Source: Streptomyces sp. ITFR-16 (GTDB lineage: Bacteria > Actinomycetota > Actinomycetes > Streptomycetales > Streptomycetaceae). Taken from it: a stretch of DNA of 64,000 bases. Positions 24,995-33,603 of this stretch are shown here, piece by piece. Position numbers and translations under genes: made by a program. Positions within the stretch are counted from its first letter, which is position 1. Every line of letters begins with the position of its first letter. The notes beneath the pieces are model-generated. The model was not told where the DNA came from. It did not search any database and saw only the letters and a program-made list of their open reading frames with translations. The stretch is from positions 5,642,001 through 5,706,000 of the forward strand of contig NZ_CP134609.1 of assembly GCF_031844705.1 (NCBI RefSeq), in the 5' to 3' direction.

Positions 24995-26977
24995 ATGACT
25001 CTCCCCATCACCCGGCGCAGAATGCTCCGGACGGCAGCCGCCACCTTCGGTGCGATCGCGGCCGGCGAGGCGCAGGCCGGTGCGGCCGAACACCACCTGC
25101 CCAAGGGCTTCAACGGCGACATGTCCGATCTGAGGCACGTGGTGATCCTGATGCAGGAGAACCGTTCCTTCGATCACTACCTCGGCCAGCTGCCCGGGGT
25201 GCGCGGCCACCACGACAGACAGGTCCTCACCTTCCAGGACGGCACGGACGTCTTCCAGCAGCGCGATGCCGCCGGAGCCATCGTGACACCCGCCGTCTCG
25301 ACCGCCACCTGGAGCGACAACCACAGCTTCTACGGTGCCAACGGCGGGCGTTGGAACACCTGGGTGAAGGACAAGGGCGACCACTGCATGTGGTACTACA
25401 CGCCCGACTACATGCCGTGGATGTACTCGCTCGCCTCCCAGTACACCGTCTGCGACATGAACTTCTGCTCCCTGCACGGGCCGACCATCCCGAACCGCTA
25501 CTACCTCATGACCGGTGCGGCGGGCGGCGAGACCTCCAACGCCCGGCAGAACGACTACAGCCGCACCTGGACCACGGTCCCCGAGCAGCTCCAGCAGGCC
25601 GGCATCGACTGGCGGGTCTACTCCGACAACAGCGGCAACGGCGTCGGCGGCAGCCTCCAGAACGGCTATGTCGGCGAGTACGGCTGCAACGTCACCAACA
25701 GCTTCGCCTCCTTCGACCCCCGCACGGCCGACGAGGCCGACCTCGCACCGGGCACCGGCAGGATCTGGAAGGCCAACTCCTTCGTCTACGAGGGTGCGAC
25801 GACACCCAACGACGACTCCGAGGCCAACCTCGACGCGGTGCTCCGCGACCTGATCGCGGCCTGCGAGCCGGGGGCGGAGCATCCCCTTCCCGAGGTCTCC
25901 TGGGTGGTGATGCCCGCCGCGTGGAGCGAGCACCCGGGCTTCGACACCGTCCACGGCGAGCGCTACATGAACAAGGTGCTCCGCACGCTCCAGAGCAACG
26001 AGGAGATCTGGAACCACACCTTGGTGATCATCACCTACGACGAGAACGACGGAAAGTTCGACCACGTCCTGCCGCCGCGCCCGGAGCCGGGCACGGCCGG
26101 TGAGTTCTCCGGCACCACGCCGTACGGGTTCGGCCCCCGGGTGCCGATGCTGCTGGTCTCACCGTGGACCCGGGGCGGCTATGTCGCGTCGGAGGTGTTC
26201 GACCACACCTCGACGGTGAAGTTCCTGGAGACCTGGGCCGCCTCGCTGGGCAAGCCGTTCACCTGCCCGAACATCACCGACTGGCGCCGGTCCGTCGCCG
26301 GCGACCTGACCAGCGCGATCGACTTCGCGCACCCGCGTCCGGGCCCGGTCGTCATCGCCGACCCCGTCACCGGCACCCCGCCGAAGCCGTCGCGGCACCG
26401 GATGAAGCCCCGCGGCCTCTCCTTTCACCCGCACGCCACCCTCACCGAGGACCGCGCCGCCGGCACGGTGACCGCGGCCATGACGCTGGCCGGCGGCCCG
26501 GCGGGCAAGGCGGTGAGCCTCCAGGTCTTCCCCGACTGGTATCTCCCCTTCGACAACACGCCGTTCACGGTGAGCGCGGCGGCTCCGCGTACGTACACCT
26601 GGGACACGACGGAGACCGACGGCGCGTACGCGTTCTCCGTCTACGGGCCCGACGGCTTCCTGCGCTCCTTCGCCGGGCAGGTGGTTCCCGCGGGCGAGCG
26701 GGGCAGGCACATCGGCATCCCGCGCGTCGGGGCGGAGCTCGTCGGGGGCAGGAGGCCCGTGGTCCGGCTGAGGCTGCACAACGACGGCAGGCACCCCGTC
26801 CGGTACACCCTGAAGGCCAACGACTACCTCGGCGGCACCCGGAAGCACCTCGTCCCCGGCGGCGCATCCGTCGTCGTGCACTGGCCCACCGAGGACGGCT
26901 CCTACGACGTGGTGCTCACCGCCGACACCGGGACCGGCTGGACCCAGCGGTACGCCGGCCGCGTGTCGACGGTCTGA
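24995..26977 (+). CDS. Secreted phospholipase C, phosphoesterase family
   Basis: A 660-residue protein with a twin-arginine signal (ITRRRMLRTAAATFGAIAAG, cleavage near AQA). The catalytic phosphoesterase domain has VILMQENRSFDHYLG (metal-ligand Glu/Asn) and TYDENDGKFDHV (Asp/His ligands). The C-terminal part from about residue 470 contains the DUF756 beta-domains usual in this family (SLQVFPDWYLPFDNTPF, VHWPTEDGSYDVVLTADTGTGW). It should hydrolyse phosphatidylcholine or related lipids outside the cell, perhaps for phosphate supply. AGAGG precedes the ATG. It is convergent with the serine hydrolase 5 bases away. Confidence 0.93.
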   Translation: MTLPITRRRMLRTAAATFGAIAAGEAQAGAAEHHLPKGFNGDMSDLRHVVILMQENRSFDHYLGQLPGVRGHHDRQVLTFQDGTDVFQQRDAAGAIVTPAVSTATWSDNHSFYGANGGRWNTWVKDKGDHCMWYYTPDYMPWMYSLASQYTVCDMNFCSLHGPTIPNRYYLMTGAAGGETSNARQNDYSRTWTTVPEQLQQAGIDWRVYSDNSGNGVGGSLQNGYVGEYGCNVTNSFASFDPRTADEADLAPGTGRIWKANSFVYEGATTPNDDSEANLDAVLRDLIAACEPGAEHPLPEVSWVVMPAAWSEHPGFDTVHGERYMNKVLRTLQSNEEIWNHTLVIITYDENDGKFDHVLPPRPEPGTAGEFSGTTPYGFGPRVPMLLVSPWTRGGYVASEVFDHTSTVKFLETWAASLGKPFTCPNITDWRRSVAGDLTSAIDFAHPRPGPVVIADPVTGTPPKPSRHRMKPRGLSFHPHATLTEDRAAGTVTAAMTLAGGPAGKAVSLQVFPDWYLPFDNTPFTVSAAAPRTYTWDTTETDGAYAFSVYGPDGFLRSFAGQVVPAGERGRHIGIPRVGAELVGGRRPVVRLRLHNDGRHPVRYTLKANDYLGGTRKHLVPGGASVVVHWPTEDGSYDVVLTADTGTGWTQRYAGRVSTV

Positions 26978-26982
26978 GGCGG

Positions 26983-27798
26983 TTACGCCGCCAGCTCCGC
27001 GAGCACCGCGTCCGTGAACGGCGGCCACACCTCGGCCGCCCACGGCCCGAAGGCGCGGTCGGTGAGGGCCACACAGGCCGCGCCCGCCGCCGGGTCGACC
27101 CACAGGAACGTGCCCGACTGCCCGAAGTGGCCGAACGTGGCCGGGGAGGACGAGGCGCCCGTCCAGTGCGGGGACTTGGAGTCGCGGATCTCGAAGCCGA
27201 GCCCCCAGTCGTTGGGGTTCTGGTGGCCGTAGCCCGGCAGCACGCCCTTGAGACCGGGGTGCACGACGGTCTGCGCCTCCAGCACCGTGCGCGGGTCGAG
27301 CAGGCGGGGGGCCTGGACCTCGGCGGCGAAGCGCACCAGGTCGTCGACGGTCGAGACGCCGTCGCGGGCGGGCGAGCCGTCCACGGTGGTCGCGGTCATG
27401 CCCAGGGGCTCCAGGATCGCCTGTCGAACGTATTCCGGGAACGGGATGCCGGCGGCCTTGGCGATGTGGTCGCCGAGCACCTCGAAGCCCGCGTTGGAGT
27501 ACAGCCGCCGGGTGCCGGGCGGGGCCGTGACCCGGTGCTCGTCGAAGGCGAGCCCGCTGGTGTGCGCGAGCAGGTGCCGGACGGTGGAGCCCTCGGGCCC
27601 GGCCGGCTCGTCCAGCTCGACGGCGCCCTCCTCGTAGGCCACCAGCGCCGCGTACGCCGCGAGCGGCTTGGTCACGGAGGCCAGGGGGAAGCGGTGCGCG
27701 GTGGGACCGTGCGTACCGACGACCGTGCCGTCCGCTCGTACGACGGCCGCTGCCGCGGTGGGGACGGGCCAGTTCTCGATCATCGCCAGGCTCAGCAT
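26983..27798 (-). CDS. Beta-lactamase-fold serine hydrolase
   Basis: A 271-residue protein from the ATG at 27798 (MLSLAMIENWPV); a longer frame to 27867 runs into the neighbouring promoter. It has the class C/DD-peptidase-like signature SVTK (nucleophile Ser and Lys) in PLASVTKPL, the second motif YSN in LYSNAGF, and HFGQSGTF near the third motif. No signal peptide is seen, so a cytosolic esterase or amidase is likely. It is divergent from the merR gene; the substrate is unknown. Confidence 0.88.
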   Translation of the reverse strand: MLSLAMIENWPVPTAAAAVVRADGTVVGTHGPTAHRFPLASVTKPLAAYAALVAYEEGAVELDEPAGPEGSTVRHLLAHTSGLAFDEHRVTAPPGTRRLYSNAGFEVLGDHIAKAAGIPFPEYVRQAILEPLGMTATTVDGSPARDGVSTVDDLVRFAAEVQAPRLLDPRTVLEAQTVVHPGLKGVLPGYGHQNPNDWGLGFEIRDSKSPHWTGASSSPATFGHFGQSGTFLWVDPAAGAACVALTDRAFGPWAAEVWPPFTDAVLAELAA

Positions 27799-27852
27799 GC
27801 TCTCGAGAGTAGGCTGCGCCGCCCGTCCGCCGAAACTCGCGTCCGGATGCGC

Positions 27853-27892
27853 TTGCTTCGAGTGCACTCCAGGGTTCTAGCGTGGAGGCATG
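27853..27892 (+). promoter_or_regulatory. MerR-type leaderless promoter with palindromic operator
   Basis: A TTGCTT -35 box (27853-27858) and TAGCGT -10 box (27878-27883) are 19 bases apart, the overlong spacing typical of MerR-controlled promoters. A perfect palindrome GAGTGCACTC (27860-27869) sits in the spacer. The ATG at 27890 falls where transcription should start, so the mRNA is probably leaderless. Confidence 0.7.
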
Positions 27893-28360
27893 ACGGTGAT
27901 GGAGACCACTTCGACCACGGCGACCGGGACCGACCGCTGCGCTTCGGCCCCCACCGCGCACCCGCGCCCCGAGGGGCAGGACCGGTACACGATCAGCGAG
28001 GTGGCCGCGTTCACCGGCCTCAGTGCCCACACGCTGCGCTGGTACGAGCGGATCGGCCTGATGTCGCACGTCGACCGCTCGCACACCGGCCAGCGCCGCT
28101 TCACCAACCGCGACCTGGACTGGCTCGCCTTCGTCGGCAAGCTGCGGCTGACCGGGATGCCGGTCGCCCACATGGTCCGGTACGCGGAGCTGATACGCGA
28201 GGGCGACCACACCTTCGAGGAACGCCAGGAGCTGCTGGAGGCGACCCGCCGCGACGTCCGCACGCGGATAGCGGAGCTCCAGGACACCCTAGCCGTGCTC
28301 GACTACAAGATCGACTTTTATGCGGGCGCCCGACGGGCGCCGGAAAGGCCCAGTACCTGA
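27890..28360 (+). CDS. MerR-family transcriptional regulator
   Basis: A 156-residue protein. After a flexible 30-residue N terminus, the winged helix-turn-helix reads YTISEVAAFTGLSAHTLRWYERIGLM with the family wing SHTGQRRFT. A coiled-coil dimerisation helix follows (FEERQELLEATRRDVRTRIAEL). The absence of clustered Cys/His makes a metal sensor unlikely. It overlaps the aldo/keto reductase start (TGATG) and is likely autoregulatory, controlling that gene through the 19-base-spaced promoter. Confidence 0.92.
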   Translation: MTVMETTSTTATGTDRCASAPTAHPRPEGQDRYTISEVAAFTGLSAHTLRWYERIGLMSHVDRSHTGQRRFTNRDLDWLAFVGKLRLTGMPVAHMVRYAELIREGDHTFEERQELLEATRRDVRTRIAELQDTLAVLDYKIDFYAGARRAPERPST

Positions 28361-29376
28361 TGACTGACAACAAGATCGCCACCGTGGAGCTCGGCAGGGG
28401 CGGCCCGCAGGTCGGAGTCCAGGGCCTCGGCTGCATGGGCATCAGCGAGTTCTACGGGGAAACGGACGAGGCGGCGGCCCGCGAGACGCTGGAGACGGCG
28501 CTCGCGGCGGGCGTCACCCTCTTCGACACCGCCGACATCTACGGCAGCGGCGCCAACGAGACGTTCCTCGCGCCGTTCGTCGGGGCGCACCGGGACGAGA
28601 TCACGCTCGCCACCAAGTTCGCCATCGAGCGCCGCGACGAGGACCCGGACTACCGGGGCGTGAACAACTCGCCCGCCTACATCCGCAAGGCCGTCGAGGC
28701 CAGCCTGCGCCGGCTTGGCACCGACGTCATCGACCTGTACTACATGCACCGCCGCGACCCGGCCGTCCCGCTGGCCGAGTCCGTCGGCGCCATGGCCGAA
28801 CTGGTCCAGCAGGGCAAGGTCAAGCAGCTCGGGCTCAGCGAGGTGACCGGCGCGGAGCTGCGCGAGGCGCACGCCGTGCACCCGATCGCCGCCCTCCAGT
28901 CCGAGTGGTCCCTCTTCAGCCGGGACACCGAGCGCAGCGCCGTCTCGGCCGCCGCCGACCTCGGTGTGACCGTCGTGCCGTACTCCCCGCTCGGCCGGGG
29001 CTTCCTCACCGGCTCGTTCGCGGACGCCGGCAAGGAGCTGTCCCAGGGCGACTTCCGCGCCTCGCAGCCGCGCCTGACCGGCGACAACGCGCGGAAGAAC
29101 GCCGCGCTCCTGGAGCCGGTCCACAAGATCGCCGCCGCGCACGGGGCGAGCGCCGCCCAGGTGGCGCTGGCCTGGGTCCAGCAGCGCGCCCAGGTCCACG
29201 GGATCACCGTCGTCCCGATCCCCGGCACCCGCAGGAGCAGCCGGCTGCTCGAGAACGTCGGCGCGACCCGGATCACGCTGACCGACGACGAGCTGGCCCT
29301 TCTGGAGCCGATCGCCGGCCAGGTGGTGGGCGACCGCTACCAGGACATGAGCCTGACCTCGCTCGCGCGCGAGTAG
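28360..29376 (+). CDS. Aldo/keto reductase
   Basis: A 338-residue NADPH-dependent oxidoreductase with a TIM-barrel layout. The catalytic tetrad is visible: Asp and Tyr in LFDTADIYGSG, Lys in LATKF and His in LYYMHRRD. The cofactor-binding end is PIPGTRRSSRLLENVGA. The ATG overlaps the merR stop by one base, so the two are translated together. MerR-linked AKRs of this kind often detoxify reactive carbonyls; the substrate is not evident. Confidence 0.94.
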   Translation: MTDNKIATVELGRGGPQVGVQGLGCMGISEFYGETDEAAARETLETALAAGVTLFDTADIYGSGANETFLAPFVGAHRDEITLATKFAIERRDEDPDYRGVNNSPAYIRKAVEASLRRLGTDVIDLYYMHRRDPAVPLAESVGAMAELVQQGKVKQLGLSEVTGAELREAHAVHPIAALQSEWSLFSRDTERSAVSAAADLGVTVVPYSPLGRGFLTGSFADAGKELSQGDFRASQPRLTGDNARKNAALLEPVHKIAAAHGASAAQVALAWVQQRAQVHGITVVPIPGTRRSSRLLENVGATRITLTDDELALLEPIAGQVVGDRYQDMSLTSLARE

Positions 29377-29381
29377 CCGCC

Positions 29382-30428
29382 TCAGCCGCGCACCCCTTCC
29401 GCGATCCTGGCGAAGGCGTGCAGCGACTCGGTGCCGGGCGCGAAGTAGCCGGTGTGCCCGTGGGCGTCGTCCGCGGGCACCCGGCGCGCGCCGAACTCCG
29501 GGGACGCCGGGTCGGGGCCGTGGCCCAGCCCCGCGATCTCGACGTGCGGCACCCGGCCGATCCAGTCGTCGGGGTCCTTGGCCGCCCACACCCGCGCCCG
29601 GGTGTGCAGCGCGCCGACGTCGTCGGCCCGCATCCCGGGCGAGCCGAGCACCACCAGGTCGCGGGCGCGCAGCCGGGACGCGGCGAGACCGCAGACGACC
29701 GAGCCGTAGCTGTGGCAGAACACGGCGGGCGCGGGCACCCCGTCGGCCGCCAGCCCGTCCGTGAACCGGGCCAGCCGGTCCGCCCCCGCCTCGGCGAGCG
29801 AACCGGTCGCGGCGTCCACGCCGAGGCCCACGGGCGTGGTGTACCCGGCCCAGGCGATCACGGCGCTGCCCCGACCGGTCCGCGCGTAAAGGGACTTCGC
29901 CATCCCGGCCGGGGTCCCGTACACATCGGCCGTACGGTCGAAGGTGCCCGCGTCGATGTCCGAACCGGGCACCACCACCGACACCCGGCGTGCGTGGTCC
30001 AGGTCGCCGAAGACCTCCGCGACCTGGCCGCGGCCCCGGGGGTCGAACGCCAGGATCTGCCGGTGCGGGTCCCCGGCGAGACGGGCGTACCGGGGGTCGT
30101 GAACGGCCTTCAGCGCACGGGCGTTGGCCCGGTAGCGCAGGACGGCCGGGACGCCGTCGAGGTTTCCGACGACGAGCGGATGGCGTACCACCAGCGTGTT
30201 CCGGTCCCGCTCGCTCAACCCCCGGAAGAAACGGCCCACTTCGGCGGGGGACTCCCGCTCCGGGTCGGGCAGCTCGCGGCCGAGCACCCGGTCCGCCCGC
30301 CAGGCCGTGATGCCGGGCGGCGGCCCGGTCACCGCCTGCTGGGTGTTGCCCGAGACCCAGCCGGCCGTTCCCGACACCGCGGTCGTGGCCAGTGCCACCG
30401 CGACCAGGGTCCTCGCATAACGCCTCAT
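29382..30428 (-). CDS. Secreted alpha/beta hydrolase, DUF1023 family (copy 1)
   Basis: A 348-residue protein starting at the ATG at 30428. An N-terminal membrane-spanning or signal segment (RTLVAVALATTAVSGTAGW) is followed by the DUF1023 domain. The nucleophile elbow reads FCHSYGSVVCG, with His near the end in DAHGHTGYFAPGTESL. Substrate unknown; typically extracellular. A diverged paralogue lies at 33604-34827. It is convergent with the aldo/keto reductase. Confidence 0.87.
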   Translation of the reverse strand: MRRYARTLVAVALATTAVSGTAGWVSGNTQQAVTGPPPGITAWRADRVLGRELPDPERESPAEVGRFFRGLSERDRNTLVVRHPLVVGNLDGVPAVLRYRANARALKAVHDPRYARLAGDPHRQILAFDPRGRGQVAEVFGDLDHARRVSVVVPGSDIDAGTFDRTADVYGTPAGMAKSLYARTGRGSAVIAWAGYTTPVGLGVDAATGSLAEAGADRLARFTDGLAADGVPAPAVFCHSYGSVVCGLAASRLRARDLVVLGSPGMRADDVGALHTRARVWAAKDPDDWIGRVPHVEIAGLGHGPDPASPEFGARRVPADDAHGHTGYFAPGTESLHAFARIAEGVRG

Positions 30429-30570
30429 CCGCCCCCGCCTCCCTCTCCGGCCGAGCCGGATCCCGCACGCCGAGCGGCGTGACCAGGAGGAAGGTAGGAA
30501 GAGGGCGGGTCCCGGGGCATCACACCGGGGAGCCAACCGCGTGGTGATACCCGGGTAGGGGGCGTACGGG

Positions 30571-31257
30571 TCACGGGGTGCCCGGCACCACCACACCCGC
30601 CTCGTACGCGAAGATCACGGCCTGCGCCCGGTCCCGCAGGTCCAGCTTGGCCAGCACCCGCCCGATATGGGTCTTCACGGTCTGCTCGGCGAGCACCAGC
30701 CGCCCGGCTATCTCCTGGTTCGACAGCCCCCTGGCGATCAGTTCGAGCACCTCGGTCTCGCGCGGCGTCAGCCCGTTCAGCCGCAGCGCGGCCCCGCTGC
30801 GGCCCGCGCCGGAGGGCGGCCCCTGCCGGGCGAAGTCGGCGATCAGCCGCCGGGTCACGGACGGCGCCAGCAGCGCGTCACCGGCGGCCACCACGCGGAC
30901 CGCCGAGATCAGATCGGCCGGCGGCGCGTCCTTGAGCAGGAAGCCGGACGCCCCGGCCCGCAGGGCCTCGTACACATAGTCGTCCACGTCGAACGTGGTG
31001 AGCATCAGCACCCGGGGCACATGCACCACGCCCGCCGGCGGGTCCAGCAGCGCGCGTGCGGCGGCCAGGCCGTCCATCTCGGGCATCCGGACATCCATCA
31101 GCACCACGTCCGGGCGTACGTGGCGGCTGACCTCGATGGCCCGGCGCCCGTCCGGCGCCTCACCGGCCACCTCGATGTCCGGCTGCGCCGCCAGCAGTGC
31201 CGCGAACCCCGCCCGCACCATGGCCTGGTCGTCGACGATGATCACACGAATGGTCAA
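30571..31257 (-). CDS. NarL/LuxR-family response regulator
   Basis: A 228-residue protein. The receiver domain has the acidic pocket VDDQ and phospho-acceptor Asp in VLMDVRMPEMDG, with conserved Lys in FLLKDAP. The C-terminal LuxR helix-turn-helix is LTPRETEVLELIARGLSNQEIAGRL...VKTHIGRVLAKL. A TTG start at 31257 overlaps the kinase stop (TTGA) and has GGAGG upstream. It should be phosphorylated by the linked kinase; targets are unknown. Confidence 0.95.
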   Translation of the reverse strand: MTIRVIIVDDQAMVRAGFAALLAAQPDIEVAGEAPDGRRAIEVSRHVRPDVVLMDVRMPEMDGLAAARALLDPPAGVVHVPRVLMLTTFDVDDYVYEALRAGASGFLLKDAPPADLISAVRVVAAGDALLAPSVTRRLIADFARQGPPSGAGRSGAALRLNGLTPRETEVLELIARGLSNQEIAGRLVLAEQTVKTHIGRVLAKLDLRDRAQAVIFAYEAGVVVPGTP

Positions 31258-32507
31258 GAGTCCTCCGGGTTCCCGTTCCGCGGGGGCGACGACGGAGGCA
31301 GCGGCAGCCGCGCGGCCACCCGGAAGCCCCCGTCGGGCAGCGGACCGACGTCCAGCGTGCCGCCGGTCAACCGTACGCGTTCGCGCATGCCGACCAGACC
31401 GTGCCCCGTCCCCGACGTCTCCACCGGCGCACGCGGGCCGGGCAGCGAACCCGAAGGCTGTGCAGGGCCGTTGACCACCAGCACCGTCAGATGCGCCCCG
31501 TCCGAGCGGACCGACACCCGGGTGCCGGCCCCCGGCGCGTGCCGCACGACGTTCGCCAGCGCCTCCTGCACGATCCGGTACGCCGACAGGTCCACCGCCG
31601 GGGGTATGCCCGTCAGCCCGGCGGGCATCGACAGCTCGGCCGGCAGCCCCGCCCGCACCGTCGCCTCCACCAGCTGCTGCACCCGGCCGAGGCCCGGCTG
31701 CGGGGCCCGTTCGCCCTCGGTGCCGTCGCTGCGCAGCACCACCAGCAGCCGCCGCATCTCCGCGAGGGACTCCCGCGCACTCGCCGCGATGGCCTCGAAC
31801 TCCTCGCCCGCCTCCGGCGGCAGCCCCTTCAGGCGGTACGGGGCGGAGTCCGCCTGGACCGTGATCACCGACATGTGGTGCGCCACCACGTCGTGCAGCT
31901 CGCGGGCGATCCTGGTGCGCTCCTCCAGCAGTGTGCGCCGCGCCCGCTCCTCCGCGCTGATGGTCTCCTGCTCGACCAGGCGGCGCTGGGCGACGCCCCG
32001 TTCCCGCAGCGCCGCGCCGATCACCAGCACCACCGCGCCGATGAGGAACAGCAGCAGCGCACTGCCGTTGCTGCGCTCGGGGGAGACCAGATGCAGCACG
32101 AGCCCCGCCGCGCCGGTCGCCAGCCAGACCAGGACCAGCGTCCGCCGCCCCTCGCGCAGCGCCAGGGCGAGCAGCACGAAGAGATGGGCGATCAGTGCGG
32201 TCGGCGTCCACGGCCAGACGTCGTACTTCTCGGCCGGCAGGCCCAGCAGCACCAGCGCGCCCGCGATGTCCGCCGGGAAGATGATCCACCAGGCCCACAG
32301 CGGGCGGCGGGCCAGCATCAGCAGCGGGGCCGCCTGCGCGACGGCGAGCGCGCCCGCGGTACCGCCGTCCAGGCCGTACTGGTCCTTCAGGGACGCGATC
32401 GTCACCGGGACGAACAGCGCGGTGAGCGCGATGACGGCGGCGTACGGGAGGAGCCGCTGCCACCGCTTGCGGGCACCGGCCAGCGGGGGCTGGGAGGACG
32501 TGGACAT
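31254..32507 (-). CDS. Sensor histidine kinase, NarX/DesK type (HisKA_3)
   Basis: A 417-residue protein from the ATG at 32507. The N-terminal half holds about five membrane helices (residues 20-180) with no large extracellular loop, so it may sense membrane state or a small ligand. A coiled-coil linker leads to the phospho-acceptor His in ARELHDVVAHHMSVI. The HATPase_c domain has NVVRHAPGAGT (N box) and GTGHGLVGMRERV (G box). It is co-translated with the response regulator through a 4-base overlap. Confidence 0.95.
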   Translation of the reverse strand: MSTSSQPPLAGARKRWQRLLPYAAVIALTALFVPVTIASLKDQYGLDGGTAGALAVAQAAPLLMLARRPLWAWWIIFPADIAGALVLLGLPAEKYDVWPWTPTALIAHLFVLLALALREGRRTLVLVWLATGAAGLVLHLVSPERSNGSALLLFLIGAVVLVIGAALRERGVAQRRLVEQETISAEERARRTLLEERTRIARELHDVVAHHMSVITVQADSAPYRLKGLPPEAGEEFEAIAASARESLAEMRRLLVVLRSDGTEGERAPQPGLGRVQQLVEATVRAGLPAELSMPAGLTGIPPAVDLSAYRIVQEALANVVRHAPGAGTRVSVRSDGAHLTVLVVNGPAQPSGSLPGPRAPVETSGTGHGLVGMRERVRLTGGTLDVGPLPDGGFRVAARLPLPPSSPPRNGNPEDS

Positions 32508-32558
32508 GATCCGCTCAGGGTAGGCAGCCGGGCCGCCCGCCCGCGTCATACCGGAGTG

Positions 32559-33518
32559 CTACAACTCGGCGAGGAGCTGCGCCTTCTTCGCGCTGAACTC
32601 GTCGTCCGTGACCAGTCCCGCCCGGTGCAGCTCACCGAGGTGGTGGATCCGCTCGGCGATGTCCGCCGGGTCGCGCCGGGCCCCGGCCGCCGGGGGAGCC
32701 GTCGCCAGGGGCGCCGACTGCTTCCTGCGGACGGACTCCAGCACGGCTGCGGCGAACGGCAGCGACTCGTGCACCGGGCCGTAGCCCAGACCGAAGATCA
32801 CCGCGGCCGGGTCCTGGTCGGCGCGGGCAGGCCGCGGCTCCACCGGCTGCGTGCTCGGCGCGATACCGGGCCGCAGCCCCGCCCCGGCGACCGGGCCCGG
32901 TCCGGCGAGGGCGTCCGCCGCCGGCACCGCGCCGTCGAGCCCCCTCGGCAGCAGGCGCAGATAGCCCTCGAACGCCTCCGGCGAGCGCCACTCGACCCCG
33001 CACAGGTCACTGACCGGGAACGTCTGGTCACCGGCCTTCCACTTCTCCGAGGAGGCGCCCGTCCAGAACCAGCGGAAGGAGACCCGCTCCCCGTCGAAGC
33101 CGGCCCGGCCGTCGTACGCCTTGAAGTGCATCGGGGCCTCGGGGGCCGCGACCAGGAAGCGCTCGGCGGGTTCGTCCGCGTCGGGTCCCAGACAGGTGCG
33201 CAGCTCGTCCGCGTAGTACTCCGCGAGCGTCTCGCGCTCGGCGGGGAGCACCAGGCGGTACGGATCGCAGCCGTCCTTCAGCTGCCCGGCGGCAGCCTCC
33301 ACCAGGGGATCGGCACCCGGTCTCGGCACCGCGCGCAGCACCACCGTGCCCCGCTTGCCCGGGGTCAGCGTCACCGACGACAGCGCCGCGTACGGGACGC
33401 GGCGCTCTCGGAGGCTCTGGAAGAGCCTCGGCGTACGGATACCCCGTTCGAAGCGGATGAGCACGGAGTCGGTGTCGAACTCCCAGGTGGCATGAATTCC
33501 GGCCAGCACATCACCCAT
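32559..33518 (-). CDS. DUF4429 and SHOCT domain-containing protein
   Basis: A 319-residue protein from the ATG at 33518, which has GAGG 6 bases upstream. Two DUF4429 (PH-like) repeats are seen, about residues 10-110 (GIHATWEFDTDSVLIRFERG) and 125-210 (KAYDGRAGFDGERVSFRWFW). The extreme C terminus is a SHOCT motif (IHHLGELHRAGLVTDDEFSAKKAQLLAEL), found in many membrane or oligomeric proteins. Function unknown. It lies between the kinase and a DUF1023 hydrolase on the same strand. Confidence 0.88.
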   Translation of the reverse strand: MGDVLAGIHATWEFDTDSVLIRFERGIRTPRLFQSLRERRVPYAALSSVTLTPGKRGTVVLRAVPRPGADPLVEAAAGQLKDGCDPYRLVLPAERETLAEYYADELRTCLGPDADEPAERFLVAAPEAPMHFKAYDGRAGFDGERVSFRWFWTGASSEKWKAGDQTFPVSDLCGVEWRSPEAFEGYLRLLPRGLDGAVPAADALAGPGPVAGAGLRPGIAPSTQPVEPRPARADQDPAAVIFGLGYGPVHESLPFAAAVLESVRRKQSAPLATAPPAAGARRDPADIAERIHHLGELHRAGLVTDDEFSAKKAQLLAEL

Positions 33519-33603
33519 GTGCCTCATCGTATGCGGCACTTGCCCGCTCGTCCCCCTTCGGAGTGCATCGCGCTGTACGGTCCGCGACGGATCTCTACGC
33601 GCG

